A stretch of DNA of 64,000 nucleotides. Source: Betaproteobacteria bacterium Ga0077532. Its GTDB lineage: Bacteria; Pseudomonadota; Gammaproteobacteria; Burkholderiales; Ga0077523. The notes under the pieces were generated by a model. That model saw only the letters and a program-made list of their open reading frames with translations. It did not search any database and was not told the DNA's origin. Below, in pieces: positions 1-8,277 of this stretch; the stretch's first letter is position 1, and each line of letters begins with the position of its first letter. The position numbers and the translations under genes were made by a program. The DNA is taken from the NCBI GenBank assembly GCA_001464895.1, contig LNEE01000050.1, positions 1 to 64,000 on the forward strand, written 5' to 3'.

Positions 1-42
1 ACAACCTTTGCCATGGGAATCGCGGGAGGTTCTTACAGCCCC

Positions 43-129
43 GTGGGTCGGGCACCGCCCGACGCCCGCGCTCCAGGATTCGTCGTTGTCCCTAGGGACC
101 CGCCGCGTCGAGCCGTGGCTCGACCTACG
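43..129. repeat. REP-like compound element, diverged copy
   Basis: Two palindromes, one of GTGGGTCGGGC type (43-66) and one of GTCGAGC-CGTG-GCTCGAC type (106-129), are separated by about 40 bases. The order and the spacer match, with divergence, the reverse complement of the unit in the tandem array at 33.5-33.96 kb. The element lies just past the stop of the amidase gene. The first 159 bases contain no convincing gene. Confidence 0.7.
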
Positions 130-159
130 CTCCGCATCCCTCGCCCTGCGTGCCGCGCC

Positions 160-2475
160 TCACCGCCAGTGCTTCTCCTCCGCGATGAACTCCGAACCGG
201 GCAGCGGACCCGGCTTCAGGAACGCGTCCACCACGTTCTTCATCACCCGCGACACGTTGTTGTCGAAGCCCTTGCACGGGAGCGCGCTCGCCCACGCGAT
301 CGAACTGGCCGAGAAGACGGCCCCGTGCGACTGCGTGGTGAAGTAGGTCATGTCGGCGCGGATCTGGAAGTCCTGCGTCCCGCCCATGCCGGGGAAGTTG
401 TAGAGGATCTCCTCCGACACCTTCGGATAGTTGTCGGAGTGGCCCTCCGACGACGCGAGGATGCGCGTGTGGGGTGGTGTGCCGAGGCTCAGGTCGTAGC
501 GGTCGATCTCTACGCCGGCCGCGCCGCCGAGCGCCAGGCCGAAGTCGCCGATGATGTCGCCCTCCACGCCCTCGAAGATCCACGACACCGCCTTGTGATG
601 GCTGTCGGGCATGCGGCGGAAGGGTTGGGATTCGTCCATGCCCTCGGACGCGAAGCCGGTGCCGACCAGCTTCTGTGGCGCGCGGCCGCGGTTGCGCCAC
701 AGGCCGCTCTTCTCGCCGGTGGTCTGCAGATAGTGCTCGCCCGGCCTCGCCTGCCAGGCGCGCGAGCCCGAATCGAGCTTGCGCACCTCCATCAGCCACG
801 GCTTGTCTTCCGGGAATCCGATCACCCAGTAGTACCCGTTGCCCGAGAGGTACAGCAGGCGTCCGCCCTGCGCGAGATAGTCCTCGGTGGCGTCGAGCAT
901 GGGCTCCGAGTAGTACTCGGCGTGGGTGCCGTTGATGACCATGCGATACGGCGCGAGCGCGGCGACGCCGTCGCGGTGGAGGTCCTCGTCGGTGAGGATC
1001 TCGTAGTCGTAGCCCAGGTGCTCCAGCCACGCGACGATCGAGAGGTCCGCGGGGAACTGCCACGGGAAGCCCATGGCGGCCAGACGGTACTTGGGCCGCA
1101 TGTTCACGATGGGCCGCCGGTACGACGTGTAGCAGACGCCTGCGCCATCGGCGTGGTGGTCGTAGGTCGAGAGTCCGAACTCGCGGTTGCGATACATCTC
1201 CACGTCGGACTCCGAAAGCACGGGCGTGTGCGAGACGATGGCCTGCGCGATGGGCGCGTCGAACGCGAGGTGCTCGTTGGCGTAGGCGAGATAGCTCGCG
1301 GTGGGCATCAGCAGCGCGATGGGTGCCGACGGTCGCGCGGCGCGCACGAAGAAGGGGATGTGGTCCTCGGCCTCGCGGCCGGGTTCTCCGGCACGGATGC
1401 GCACCGCGTAGCAGCCGCTCTTCAGATCATCGGGGATCGTGTAGTCGCACACGGGCTCCCAGCAGCAGTCCTCGATCGCGTCGTCGTGGAACTCGACGCC
1501 GCCGTACTGCGCGGGCGCGAGCCGGAAGCAGTCCTCGCGGCCGGTCCAGTTCCAGCCGGTCTGCGCGCGCACCGGCCGGTTCACGCCCTCGGCGTGCAGG
1601 CCGTGCGGACCGGTGTCGACGACCGTGTTGCCGATACCGCGGTCGGTGTAGCCCGCGGTGGTGTCCCAGCGTGCGATCAGGCCGTCGGCGGGGGGCTCGC
1701 CGCCGTCGCGGATCGCGTCCAGCTCCGCGCGAGAGAGGCAGCGGCCCTGCACGCCGAAGCGGTCCACCTTGCCGTTGTAGAGCTGCGAGACGAAGCGCCC
1801 GCGCCGCGCGTTGTGTTCCGTGGCGCCCGCCACCAGGAAGGGCGCGGCAGGGCGCCCGGGGCGCACGCGCACGGACTCGGTCACGTGCGAGCGGTACTCG
1901 AGCGGGACGATCTTCGAGAGCAGGCTGTTATAGCGGTTTAGCACCGACTCCTGGTACAGCGTGACCCGACCGCTCGCGGCGTGGAAGCTCGCGGCGACGA
2001 AGTACCACGACTGCGCGAGCAGCGGCATCTCGGATCGCACGGCGTCCACCCGTGTGCCGTCGCCCATCCAGAATTCGAGGAAGCCGTTGGTGTCGATGCC
2101 GAGCGCCCACCCGGCGACGTCCGTCACCGACCAGCGGCCGGCGATCACCTGCCGGCCCGACTTCGGCGTCGCCGGCCAGATGAAGGCATGCACCGTGAAG
2201 TCACCCTCGGGGGCGAGCCGGCCATCGGGATCCGGCACCTCCAGGTACGAGCCGATCTGGGCGTACTGCTTGCGTACCGGCCACTGGCGGTTCAGCGGCG
2301 CGTCCACTTCGACTTCCATGAACCCAGGCCCGTCGGGATGCTGGTCACCGTGGATCAATCGCACGAGCTGGAACTGCGCGGTGTCGGTGCCGTCCGCCGA
2401 GAGCATGAACCGCAGGGTGTCGCCGGCCTTCACCGACATCTGATCGCAGTAGCCGAACAGCTTGATCTTCGCCAC
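160..2475 (-). CDS. dmfA2: N,N-dimethylformamidase-like large (catalytic) subunit
   Basis: 771 residues, recognisable as the large subunit of the DMFase family, iron amidohydrolases that cleave N-substituted formamides to an amine and formate. A LamG/concanavalin-like beta-sandwich occupies about residues 90-250, followed by the glutamine-amidotransferase-like catalytic part. In Paracoccus DMFase a mononuclear iron is bound by two tyrosines and one glutamate. By spacing, the candidates here are Tyr398 (YLAYANEH), Tyr438 (STYDHH) and Glu520 (GTHAEYY). The start is GTG, three bases after the small-subunit stop, with GGAG nine bases upstream inside that gene's last codons, so translation is probably coupled. 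The actual substrate is not known; DMF is only the family prototype. No signal peptide is seen, so it should be cytoplasmic. Confidence 0.85.
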   Translation of the reverse strand: MAKIKLFGYCDQMSVKAGDTLRFMLSADGTDTAQFQLVRLIHGDQHPDGPGFMEVEVDAPLNRQWPVRKQYAQIGSYLEVPDPDGRLAPEGDFTVHAFIWPATPKSGRQVIAGRWSVTDVAGWALGIDTNGFLEFWMGDGTRVDAVRSEMPLLAQSWYFVAASFHAASGRVTLYQESVLNRYNSLLSKIVPLEYRSHVTESVRVRPGRPAAPFLVAGATEHNARRGRFVSQLYNGKVDRFGVQGRCLSRAELDAIRDGGEPPADGLIARWDTTAGYTDRGIGNTVVDTGPHGLHAEGVNRPVRAQTGWNWTGREDCFRLAPAQYGGVEFHDDAIEDCCWEPVCDYTIPDDLKSGCYAVRIRAGEPGREAEDHIPFFVRAARPSAPIALLMPTASYLAYANEHLAFDAPIAQAIVSHTPVLSESDVEMYRNREFGLSTYDHHADGAGVCYTSYRRPIVNMRPKYRLAAMGFPWQFPADLSIVAWLEHLGYDYEILTDEDLHRDGVAALAPYRMVINGTHAEYYSEPMLDATEDYLAQGGRLLYLSGNGYYWVIGFPEDKPWLMEVRKLDSGSRAWQARPGEHYLQTTGEKSGLWRNRGRAPQKLVGTGFASEGMDESQPFRRMPDSHHKAVSWIFEGVEGDIIGDFGLALGGAAGVEIDRYDLSLGTPPHTRILASSEGHSDNYPKVSEEILYNFPGMGGTQDFQIRADMTYFTTQSHGAVFSASSIAWASALPCKGFDNNVSRVMKNVVDAFLKPGPLPGSEFIAEEKHWR

Positions 2476-2478
2476 GGG

Positions 2479-2841
2479 TCAGGACTCCAGCAGGTCGTTG
2501 ATGCGCAGCAGGAACACCGCGTGGTAGGCGTCACCCAGCGAGTGGTAGGTGCGGTCGTTCACGAGCCGCGGCGGCACACCGCGCTGGCCTGACAGTGCGA
2601 CCACGCGGTACTCGCGCATGGGTACGATGGTGAAGACGGCGTACTTGTCGGCCATGGGGCCGCGGCGGAAGTAGTTCGTCAGCCGTGACAGCGCCTCGCT
2701 GTGCTGGCCGAGCGGCTTCAGTCGGTGCTCCTCGACGACCTCGTCGGTGACGAGAGTCTTCAGGAAGTCGCGCATCTGCTTGTCGAATCGACGATGGTAG
2801 ATCGCCTGCTTGTCGGCGATCTCGGTGGCTTCCTCTGGCAC
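2479..2841 (-). CDS. dmfA1: DMFase-like small subunit, possible internal start within the livM frame
   Basis: The last 120 residues of the LivM frame resemble the small helical DMFase subunit (about 130 residues in Paracoccus and Alcaligenes). Shared features, compared from memory, are VEEH near the start, LTNYFRRGP in the middle, a KY pair, and the C-terminal HAVFLLRINDL. A GTG at 2841 is preceded by AAAAAGGAGGAG, with seven bases between GGAGG and GTG, which is close to ideal for an independent start. The frame is continuous with livM and no stop codon lies between, so the same residues are also the tail of LivM. It sits immediately upstream of the large subunit, as in known dmfA1A2 operons. 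Whether the free form, the fused form or both are made cannot be decided from sequence. Confidence 0.6.
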   Translation of the reverse strand: MPEEATEIADKQAIYHRRFDKQMRDFLKTLVTDEVVEEHRLKPLGQHSEALSRLTNYFRRGPMADKYAVFTIVPMREYRVVALSGQRGVPPRLVNDRTYHSLGDAYHAVFLLRINDLLES

Positions 2842-4038
2842 GACCTCTCCTCCTTTTTCCTGGCGCCGGGCGCGCCGCTCGCTCTTCTTCTTCTCGCGCC
2901 AGGCGCGGAACTGCGCCTGGATCCCGAACAGCCCCGCGCGCGTGGTGAGCACGGAGACGAGCATCACGGCACCGATCAGGATTAGCCGCAGCGCACCCAG
3001 GTCGATGAACACCTTGTCGATGGCGACGACGATCAACGTGCCCACCACCGCGCCCTCGGCCTTGCCGATCCCGCCGATGACGATCATCGCGAGCATGAGC
3101 AGCAGGCTGTCCATGGAGAACAGCGAAGGCGAGGCGCCCTTGAAGTGCGAGGCGTAGAAGCCGCCGATCACCCCGAGCGCCACCGACGAGATGATGAACA
3201 CCTGGATGCGCGCCCGGCGGTAGTCGATGCCCACGGCCTCCGCGAAGGCCTCGTTCTTCTCCGGCGCGGCCCGCAGCAGTCGCCCGAGCCGCTGGCCGTC
3301 CACCCATCGGTAGAGCGCGAGGGCGCACAGCATCAACGCGAACGCCGCGTAGTACGCGAAGCGCAACTGGCCGGTGTCGGAGAGATCGTCGGGGATGTGC
3401 GTGGCGGCGCCGTACATGCCACCCGTCGCCGAGCCGAAGACGCGCGACTGCACGACGTACACGCGGCAGAGTTCGGCGAGGCCCAACGTGAGCAGCGCGT
3501 AGTAGAACCCCTCGAGTCGGATGGCCGGGAGCGCGACGATCACGCCGAACACGAGCCCGATGGCGCCGCCCACGGGCAGCATGCTCCACCACGGCCACTC
3601 GTAGGTGATCGAGAGATAGGCGCCACCGTAGGCACCCGCGCCGACGATCGCGAGCGTTGCCAGGGACGTGATGCCCGCCGTGCCGATGACCAGCATCCAC
3701 ACCAGGTTGATCGCTGCGTAGATGGCGAAGATCGAGGCTGCGGAGAGGATGGTGCCGTCGTCGGTGAGCAGGGGCGCGATGGCGAGGAACGCGAGGCCCG
3801 CCATCCACCACAGCGGCCGCTTGTCGAGGATGCGCACCTCGGCGGCGAGGTTGCGCGGGTTGTACTCGCCGCGCGTCCAGAGCACGTGCCGTCGGGTGAG
3901 CGGATAGCGCATGCGGCGCCAGGTGTTCCCGCCGTGGGCGCGCAGTCGCGGCCACCAGCGTCGGCGACCCACCGGCAGGTGCGGATGCACCGGAACCTTC
4001 GCGGGATCGCGCCGCAGTTGCGGATTGCGCCAGCTCAT
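2479..4038 (-). CDS. livM: LivM-type ABC permease fused to a DMFase small-subunit-like tail
   Basis: 519 residues, far longer than the usual LivM of 300-360. Residues 1-75 are a basic, Arg-rich N-terminal extension. Residues about 76-370 are the multi-span permease, with the typical PAIRLEGFYYALLTLGLAE and IGGIGKAEGA segments. Residues 375-400 are a charged linker, and 400-519 resemble the small subunit of dimethylformamidase. The ATG overlaps the livH stop by four bases (ATGA). LivM C-termini normally face the cytoplasm, so the fused tail could dock the catalytic large subunit on the importer. A sequencing error that removed a livM stop is the main alternative. The permease identity is secure; the meaning of the tail is inferred. 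Confidence 0.85.
   Translation of the reverse strand: MSWRNPQLRRDPAKVPVHPHLPVGRRRWWPRLRAHGGNTWRRMRYPLTRRHVLWTRGEYNPRNLAAEVRILDKRPLWWMAGLAFLAIAPLLTDDGTILSAASIFAIYAAINLVWMLVIGTAGITSLATLAIVGAGAYGGAYLSITYEWPWWSMLPVGGAIGLVFGVIVALPAIRLEGFYYALLTLGLAELCRVYVVQSRVFGSATGGMYGAATHIPDDLSDTGQLRFAYYAAFALMLCALALYRWVDGQRLGRLLRAAPEKNEAFAEAVGIDYRRARIQVFIISSVALGVIGGFYASHFKGASPSLFSMDSLLLMLAMIVIGGIGKAEGAVVGTLIVVAIDKVFIDLGALRLILIGAVMLVSVLTTRAGLFGIQAQFRAWREKKKSERRARRQEKGGEVVPEEATEIADKQAIYHRRFDKQMRDFLKTLVTDEVVEEHRLKPLGQHSEALSRLTNYFRRGPMADKYAVFTIVPMREYRVVALSGQRGVPPRLVNDRTYHSLGDAYHAVFLLRINDLLES
2847..2858 (-). promoter_or_regulatory. Internal Shine-Dalgarno for the amidase small subunit
   Basis: AAAAAGGAGGAG lies inside the livM frame, seven bases (from GGAGG) before the GTG at 2841. 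Such a purine block is rare in this GC-rich coding DNA and argues for re-initiation at the amidase domain. Confidence 0.6.
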
Positions 4039-4919
4039 TCGCGCGTCTCGTCGAGGAGGCCGCCGATGCCGCGGGGCCGGATGAGGAGCACGCCGATGAT
4101 CACCGCGAACTGGGTCATCAGCACGTACTGGCCACCGAGCCAGGTGGCGGTGGCCGCTTCGGTGATCCCGACGAGACCCGCCGCGAGCAGCGCGCCGGGG
4201 ATGCTGCCGAGGCCACCGCAGAGGGCGACGATAAGACCCTTCACGAGCGGTTGGAGACCGGCACCGGGACTCACGAAGAACGTCTGCGACAGCAGCACCG
4301 ACGCCAGGCCCGCGAGCGCGCCCGTCACCGCCATCACCGACATCGCGGTGCGGCGCAGGCCGATACCCACGAGCGCGGCGCCCTCCGGGTTCTGCATCAT
4401 CGCGCGGATCTCGAGGCCGCGGCGGCTGCGGGTCATCCAGAGGAGCACCAGGCCCAGCAGCAGCGTGGACGACAGCACGGCGCCGAGCTTGTCCGCGGTG
4501 ATCACGATCTCACCCAGTTCCAGCGGCGTGTTGCCGAAGACGCGCGGCAGCGATTTCACGCGCGGACCGAACAGCCACTGCAGCGCCTGCGTGCCGAGCA
4601 GGCTGATGGCGAGCGTGGCGATGAGGCTGCGCACGACGAAGTTGGGCTTGTCGTGCAGGGGCAGGAAGGCCACCGCGTAGATGAGCGCGCCGCTCACCGC
4701 GCCGGTGAGGATGCCGGCACCGAGCACCACGATGCCGGCGTCGGAGACGTACTGGGCCGCGAGCCACGCGCCGTAGCCGGCGACGGCGAACGTGAAGCCG
4801 TGCGCCATGTTGATCATCCCGAGGCTGGACCAGACGATCGAGATGCCGATGGCGAGCAGGCCGTAAATGGCCCAGAGCGCGAGCGCCGAGACGATGACGT
4901 AGGGCAGGTCGGCGATCAC
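4035..4919 (-). CDS. livH: Branched-chain-type ABC transporter permease LivH
   Basis: 294 residues, normal for LivH, with about eight hydrophobic spans, the GMINMAHG segment typical of the family near residue 35 and a C-terminal QFAVIIGVLLIRPRGI. The chosen start is the GTG at 4919, whose first bases overlap the LivF stop (GTGA). The frame stays open upstream, but there it only shadows livF. It pairs with LivM to form the membrane pore of the importer encoded by 2479-7677. The ligand is unknown; the position beside an amidase suggests a small amide rather than leucine. Confidence 0.9.
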   Translation of the reverse strand: MIADLPYVIVSALALWAIYGLLAIGISIVWSSLGMINMAHGFTFAVAGYGAWLAAQYVSDAGIVVLGAGILTGAVSGALIYAVAFLPLHDKPNFVVRSLIATLAISLLGTQALQWLFGPRVKSLPRVFGNTPLELGEIVITADKLGAVLSSTLLLGLVLLWMTRSRRGLEIRAMMQNPEGAALVGIGLRRTAMSVMAVTGALAGLASVLLSQTFFVSPGAGLQPLVKGLIVALCGGLGSIPGALLAAGLVGITEAATATWLGGQYVLMTQFAVIIGVLLIRPRGIGGLLDETRE

Positions 4920-5641
4920 AGTTCCACCCCCGTCACGTGGCGGCCGGGCAGCGCCGTCATGCCGCCGCCCTTGAGGCGACCGGCGTGCATGCCGAGCAGC
5001 CGGGTCACGCGGCCTTCGAGGAGGCTGAGATTCTGCTCTGCGATGATCATCGCGCCGGCCTCGAGATCGATGCGCATCAGTGCGTCCATCACCGTCTTGC
5101 CGATCTTCGGTGCCAGGCCGAGCGACGGCTCGTCCACGAGGAGCACCGTCGCGTCGGCCATGAGGCCGCGGCCCAGCGAGACCATGCGGCGCTCGCCGCC
5201 GGAGAGCTTGCCGACCGCCACGTCGAGCAGTTTCTCCAGCGGCGGGAAGATGTCGAGGATGTCGCGGCAGCGACGGTCGCGCTCGCGCCACGCACGCCGC
5301 GTGTAGGCGCCGGCGTCGAGATGCTGGCGCACGGTGAGCCCCGGGAAGATCGCGTCGCCCTGCGGCATGAGCGCGAGCCCGCGGCGGACGATCTCGTGGG
5401 TGTGGCGCCCCGGCCCCTGGCTGCGCGTGCCACCCACTTCGACGCCGTTCAGGAGGACCGACCCGCTCTGCCAGTCGGTGAGGCCGGCCACCGCGCGGAA
5501 CAGCGTCGACTTGCCGTGACCGTTCAGCCCCACGAGACCGACGCGCTCGCCGGCATGCACGGTGAGGTCGAGGTCGTGCAGGACGCGCAACGGTCCGTAG
5601 CCGGCCGAGAGGCCGCGGATGTCGAGGACTGGTGTGGTCAC
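4916..5641 (-). CDS. livF: ABC transporter ATPase LivF
   Basis: About 241 residues. It has Walker A (GLNGHGKST), an intact signature LSGGERR, Walker B (VLLVDEPSLGL) and the C-terminal switch region with EQNLS. The GTG at 5641 gives the usual N-terminus (TTPVLDIRGLSAGYG); a GTG three codons upstream at 5650 is possible. It lies 16 bases after livG and overlaps livH by four. Because its signature is intact while that of LivG is not, it should supply the signature half of the canonical ATP site of the LivF/LivG pair. Confidence 0.9.
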   Translation of the reverse strand: MTTPVLDIRGLSAGYGPLRVLHDLDLTVHAGERVGLVGLNGHGKSTLFRAVAGLTDWQSGSVLLNGVEVGGTRSQGPGRHTHEIVRRGLALMPQGDAIFPGLTVRQHLDAGAYTRRAWRERDRRCRDILDIFPPLEKLLDVAVGKLSGGERRMVSLGRGLMADATVLLVDEPSLGLAPKIGKTVMDALMRIDLEAGAMIIAEQNLSLLEGRVTRLLGMHAGRLKGGGMTALPGRHVTGVEL

Positions 5642-5657
5642 GACGGGCACCCGGGCG

Positions 5658-6410
5658 TCATTCGGCGTTCTCGAAATAGGCGGCGCGCACCTCGGGCTGC
5701 TCGAAGACGTGCTCCGGCGGGCCCTCCGCAATGACGCGGCCGAGGTCCAGCACCACCACGCGATCGGCGATCGCGTCCAGCAGTTCGAGGCGGTGCTCGA
5801 CGATGACCACGCCCATGCCGAGTTCCTTCGCCAGCACGCGGACCAGGGCGTCGATCTCGTCCACCTCGGCGTTGATGAGCCCGGCCGCCGGTTCGTCCAT
5901 GAGGATCACGCGCGGCTTGCGCATGAGCAGGCAGGCGAGCAGCAGCTTGCGGCGGTTGAGGGTTTCGAGGGCGCCGGCCGGCATCATCTCGTCGGCCTTG
6001 AAGCGCACCAGCGCCGCGGCCCATTCCGCGTGGTGCCGGGTGAGATACGGCTTCCAGGCCTCGCGCGCAGCCTGGAAGACGTCGCGCACGCGCACGGCGT
6101 CGGGCACCACGGGGGACTGATAGGTGCGGGCGATGCCGAGGCGCGCCCGCTGGTGCATCGGCAGGGCGGTCACGTCCGCCCCTTCCAGCAGCACCCGCCC
6201 GGTGCGCGGCGTCAGGCGGCCGGAGAGCACCTCGAGCAGCGTGGTCTTGCCGGCGCCGTTCGGTCCGATGATGCCGAGCACCTCGCCGGCGCGGACCTGC
6301 AAGCCCACGTCGGAGAGGATTTCGCGGCCACCCAGCGTGATCCCCACGCCCTCGCAGGCGAAAAGAATCCCGCCGGGCACCGCGGTGCCCGTGTGCGGTG
6401 CCGTGACCAC
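5658..6410 (-). CDS. livG: ABC transporter ATPase LivG with a degenerate signature motif
   Basis: 250 residues with a GTG start one base past the livK stop. Walker A (GPNGAGKTTL, residues 49-58), Q-loop Gln98 (RTYQSP), Walker B and catalytic Glu (VILMDEPAAGL, 168-178) and the switch His region (VIVEHRLELL) are present. The ABC signature expected at about 147-155 (LSxGQ in LivG proteins) reads ALETLNRRK, so it lacks the Ser-Gly-Gly core. Partnered with LivF, one composite ATP site would be canonical and the other degenerate. The family call is firm; the functional asymmetry is inferred. Confidence 0.9.
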   Translation of the reverse strand: MVTAPHTGTAVPGGILFACEGVGITLGGREILSDVGLQVRAGEVLGIIGPNGAGKTTLLEVLSGRLTPRTGRVLLEGADVTALPMHQRARLGIARTYQSPVVPDAVRVRDVFQAAREAWKPYLTRHHAEWAAALVRFKADEMMPAGALETLNRRKLLLACLLMRKPRVILMDEPAAGLINAEVDEIDALVRVLAKELGMGVVIVEHRLELLDAIADRVVVLDLGRVIAEGPPEHVFEQPEVRAAYFENAE

Positions 6411-6411
6411 G

Positions 6412-7677
6412 TCACATCCAGGGAGCGGGCTTGAAGTTCACTTCCTTCTGCGTGGCGGGCGAGATGATGCGGTGCTCGCCGCCCTGCACCTGGAAGAAGA
6501 GGTGTGCCATGCCCTTCTCGGGGTCCTTCGCCTGCAGCGGATAGTGGATGGATGCCTGGTACTCGTTGTCGAGGTACGACCAGCCATTCACGCCGCGGAA
6601 GGGGGTCTTGCGGATGTGGTCGGCCACTTCCTTGAACTTGTCGGGGTCGCCCACGGCCTTCCAGGCACTCGCGAGCATGTGGATGCTGTCGTAGCCCATG
6701 CCCGTGTAGACGAGGCCCATGATCCCGGGGTTGGCCTTGCGGTACTTCTGGCGGAACTCGGTGCCCTTCTTGTCGGCGAGCACGCCGGTCACCGTCCCCC
6801 ACACGAAACCTTCCGCGGCCTTGCCGGCAAGCTCCAGGAACTCGGGCTGCGACGGACCGTACTGCAGATACACCAGCGCGCCCTTCAGCGGGTTCGCCGA
6901 GAACTGCTGGCAGAACGTCGCGAGTTCCGCGGCCACCCAGTGGTCGACCATGATGACGCCGGCTCCGGTGCGTTTGATCTCCTGCATCACGGGGCCCCAG
7001 TCCTGCACCGGGAACTGGATGTCCGTCACCTTCGCGAGCTGGAACTTGCTGCCCTTCAGGGCTTCCTGCGTCGACTTGGAGATCGTCTGCGTGTAGGCGA
7101 TCTGCTCCTGGATGATGTGGACCTTGTTGTTGATCGGCTTCCAGGCGCCGCTCGCCTGCAACTGCTCGAGGAAGAGGGGGAAGCCCAGGCCGTAGTAGAC
7201 CTCCGCGGGGTCGAGCTGGAAGATGTGGCCGTACTTCTGCGGATTCTTGCGGACCAGTTCCAGTGACGCGATCTGCGTGTTGCCGTGCAGGTACGGCGCC
7301 TTGTAGCTGCCGAGCGCGTCGATGGCCGGCTGTGGGATCAGCACGAAGGGCGAGGAGATGGCCTGCACCTTGGAGTCCGCGAGCTTGCGGAACGCGGCCT
7401 GCGTGCCCTCGGGCGTGAGGATGTCGATGTCCACGACCTTCAGCTCGATGGGCCGCCCCAGCACGCCGCCCGCCGCGTTGATCTCCGCCACGGCAAGCTT
7501 CGCGCCGTTCAGGTGGTCCGCGTGATCCGCCACGCCGGCCGGTCCGCTCTGCGCGATCGGTAGTCCCACGACGATGGGCCTGCCCTGCGCATGCAGGAGA
7601 CCCGGCATGACGGCTGCCGCCGGGATTGCTGCCATGCCCTTCAGGATGCCGCGCCTGCCCTTCGATACATCGCTCAT
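6412..7677 (-). CDS. ABC transporter substrate-binding protein, LivK/amide-binding type
   Basis: 421 residues, type 1 periplasmic binding fold. The N-terminus carries a Tat-like signal (KGRRGILKG followed by a hydrophobic stretch ending LLHAQG near residue 32). The mature part starts IVVGLPIAQSGPAG and contains LNGAKLAVAEINAAGGVLGRP, a family hallmark. A strong GGAGGACGATCC precedes the ATG at 7677. It is the first gene of the importer and lies 38 bases after the cytochrome gene, so it may be co-transcribed with the aau cluster. Relatives bind amino acids, amides or urea; the ligand here is not visible from sequence. Confidence 0.9.
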   Translation of the reverse strand: MSDVSKGRRGILKGMAAIPAAAVMPGLLHAQGRPIVVGLPIAQSGPAGVADHADHLNGAKLAVAEINAAGGVLGRPIELKVVDIDILTPEGTQAAFRKLADSKVQAISSPFVLIPQPAIDALGSYKAPYLHGNTQIASLELVRKNPQKYGHIFQLDPAEVYYGLGFPLFLEQLQASGAWKPINNKVHIIQEQIAYTQTISKSTQEALKGSKFQLAKVTDIQFPVQDWGPVMQEIKRTGAGVIMVDHWVAAELATFCQQFSANPLKGALVYLQYGPSQPEFLELAGKAAEGFVWGTVTGVLADKKGTEFRQKYRKANPGIMGLVYTGMGYDSIHMLASAWKAVGDPDKFKEVADHIRKTPFRGVNGWSYLDNEYQASIHYPLQAKDPEKGMAHLFFQVQGGEHRIISPATQKEVNFKPAPWM

Positions 7678-7715
7678 GGATCGTCCTCCGTGGTGCTGCC
7701 TGGTTGTCGTGGTGG

Positions 7716-8225
7716 CTACTGAATCGCGTAACCGTGTTCGAGCAACTGCCGGTACAACGCATTGCGTCTGCCGATCACATCGGCGGGCCGACTCTCCCGG
7801 TAGCGCTTCGCCTCCTCGGCCGTGTAGGGCACGAAGTCCGGCGGCAGCGAAGGGCCGGCGAACGCCCGGACCATCCAGGTGGTGACCGCCGCGGCCCGGT
7901 CATCGGGGAGCCGGGCGCCCAGCAGGCCGGGCACCTGCATCAGGAAGGCACGCCCCTCGGGCATCCGCAGAAAATGCCCCACCTGATCGGTGAAGACCGG
8001 GATCCCCGCGGTGGGCTTGCCCAGGCCGTCCATGCCGTGACAGCCCGAGCAGTGCAGCGTGTAGTCGATCCGTGCGCGCTTGTCGGCGGACTGCTGGTCG
8101 GCGTACTGCGTGTCGGTGTCGCGCGCGATCGCGCCATGCATCGGGGCCGAGGTGCCGATCGAGATCAGCACGCAGCAGCGCAACAAGCGACGTACGCAGC
8201 CCGGAAGGCTGGTCGATGTCCTCAT
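7716..8225 (-). CDS. Small c-type cytochrome associated with the amine dehydrogenase
   Basis: 169 residues with an N-terminal signal segment (CVLISIGTSAPMHGAIA) and one haem-binding CSGCH. Methionines in the RMPEGRAFLMQVPG segment are candidates for the distal ligand. The ATG at 8225 has GGTGAG upstream; a GTG at 8255 would add ten residues. In the Alcaligenes faecalis aau cluster a small periplasmic monohaem cytochrome (orf-2) likewise follows aauA. It is the likely electron acceptor for the dehydrogenase or for its blue copper partner; no azurin or amicyanin gene is seen in the window. Confidence 0.8.
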   Translation of the reverse strand: MRTSTSLPGCVRRLLRCCVLISIGTSAPMHGAIARDTDTQYADQQSADKRARIDYTLHCSGCHGMDGLGKPTAGIPVFTDQVGHFLRMPEGRAFLMQVPGLLGARLPDDRAAAVTTWMVRAFAGPSLPPDFVPYTAEEAKRYRESRPADVIGRRNALYRQLLEHGYAIQ

Positions 8226-8277
8226 GGATGCGCTTCTCACCGATGCCGCCTGCACGCGTCCCCGGCCGCCGACTCAC

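Noticed and set aside
2475..2484. Overlap or frameshift between amidase subunits
   Set aside because: The stop (2479-2481) and the GTG (2475) are separated by three bases in an ordinary coupled arrangement; no frameshift is needed.
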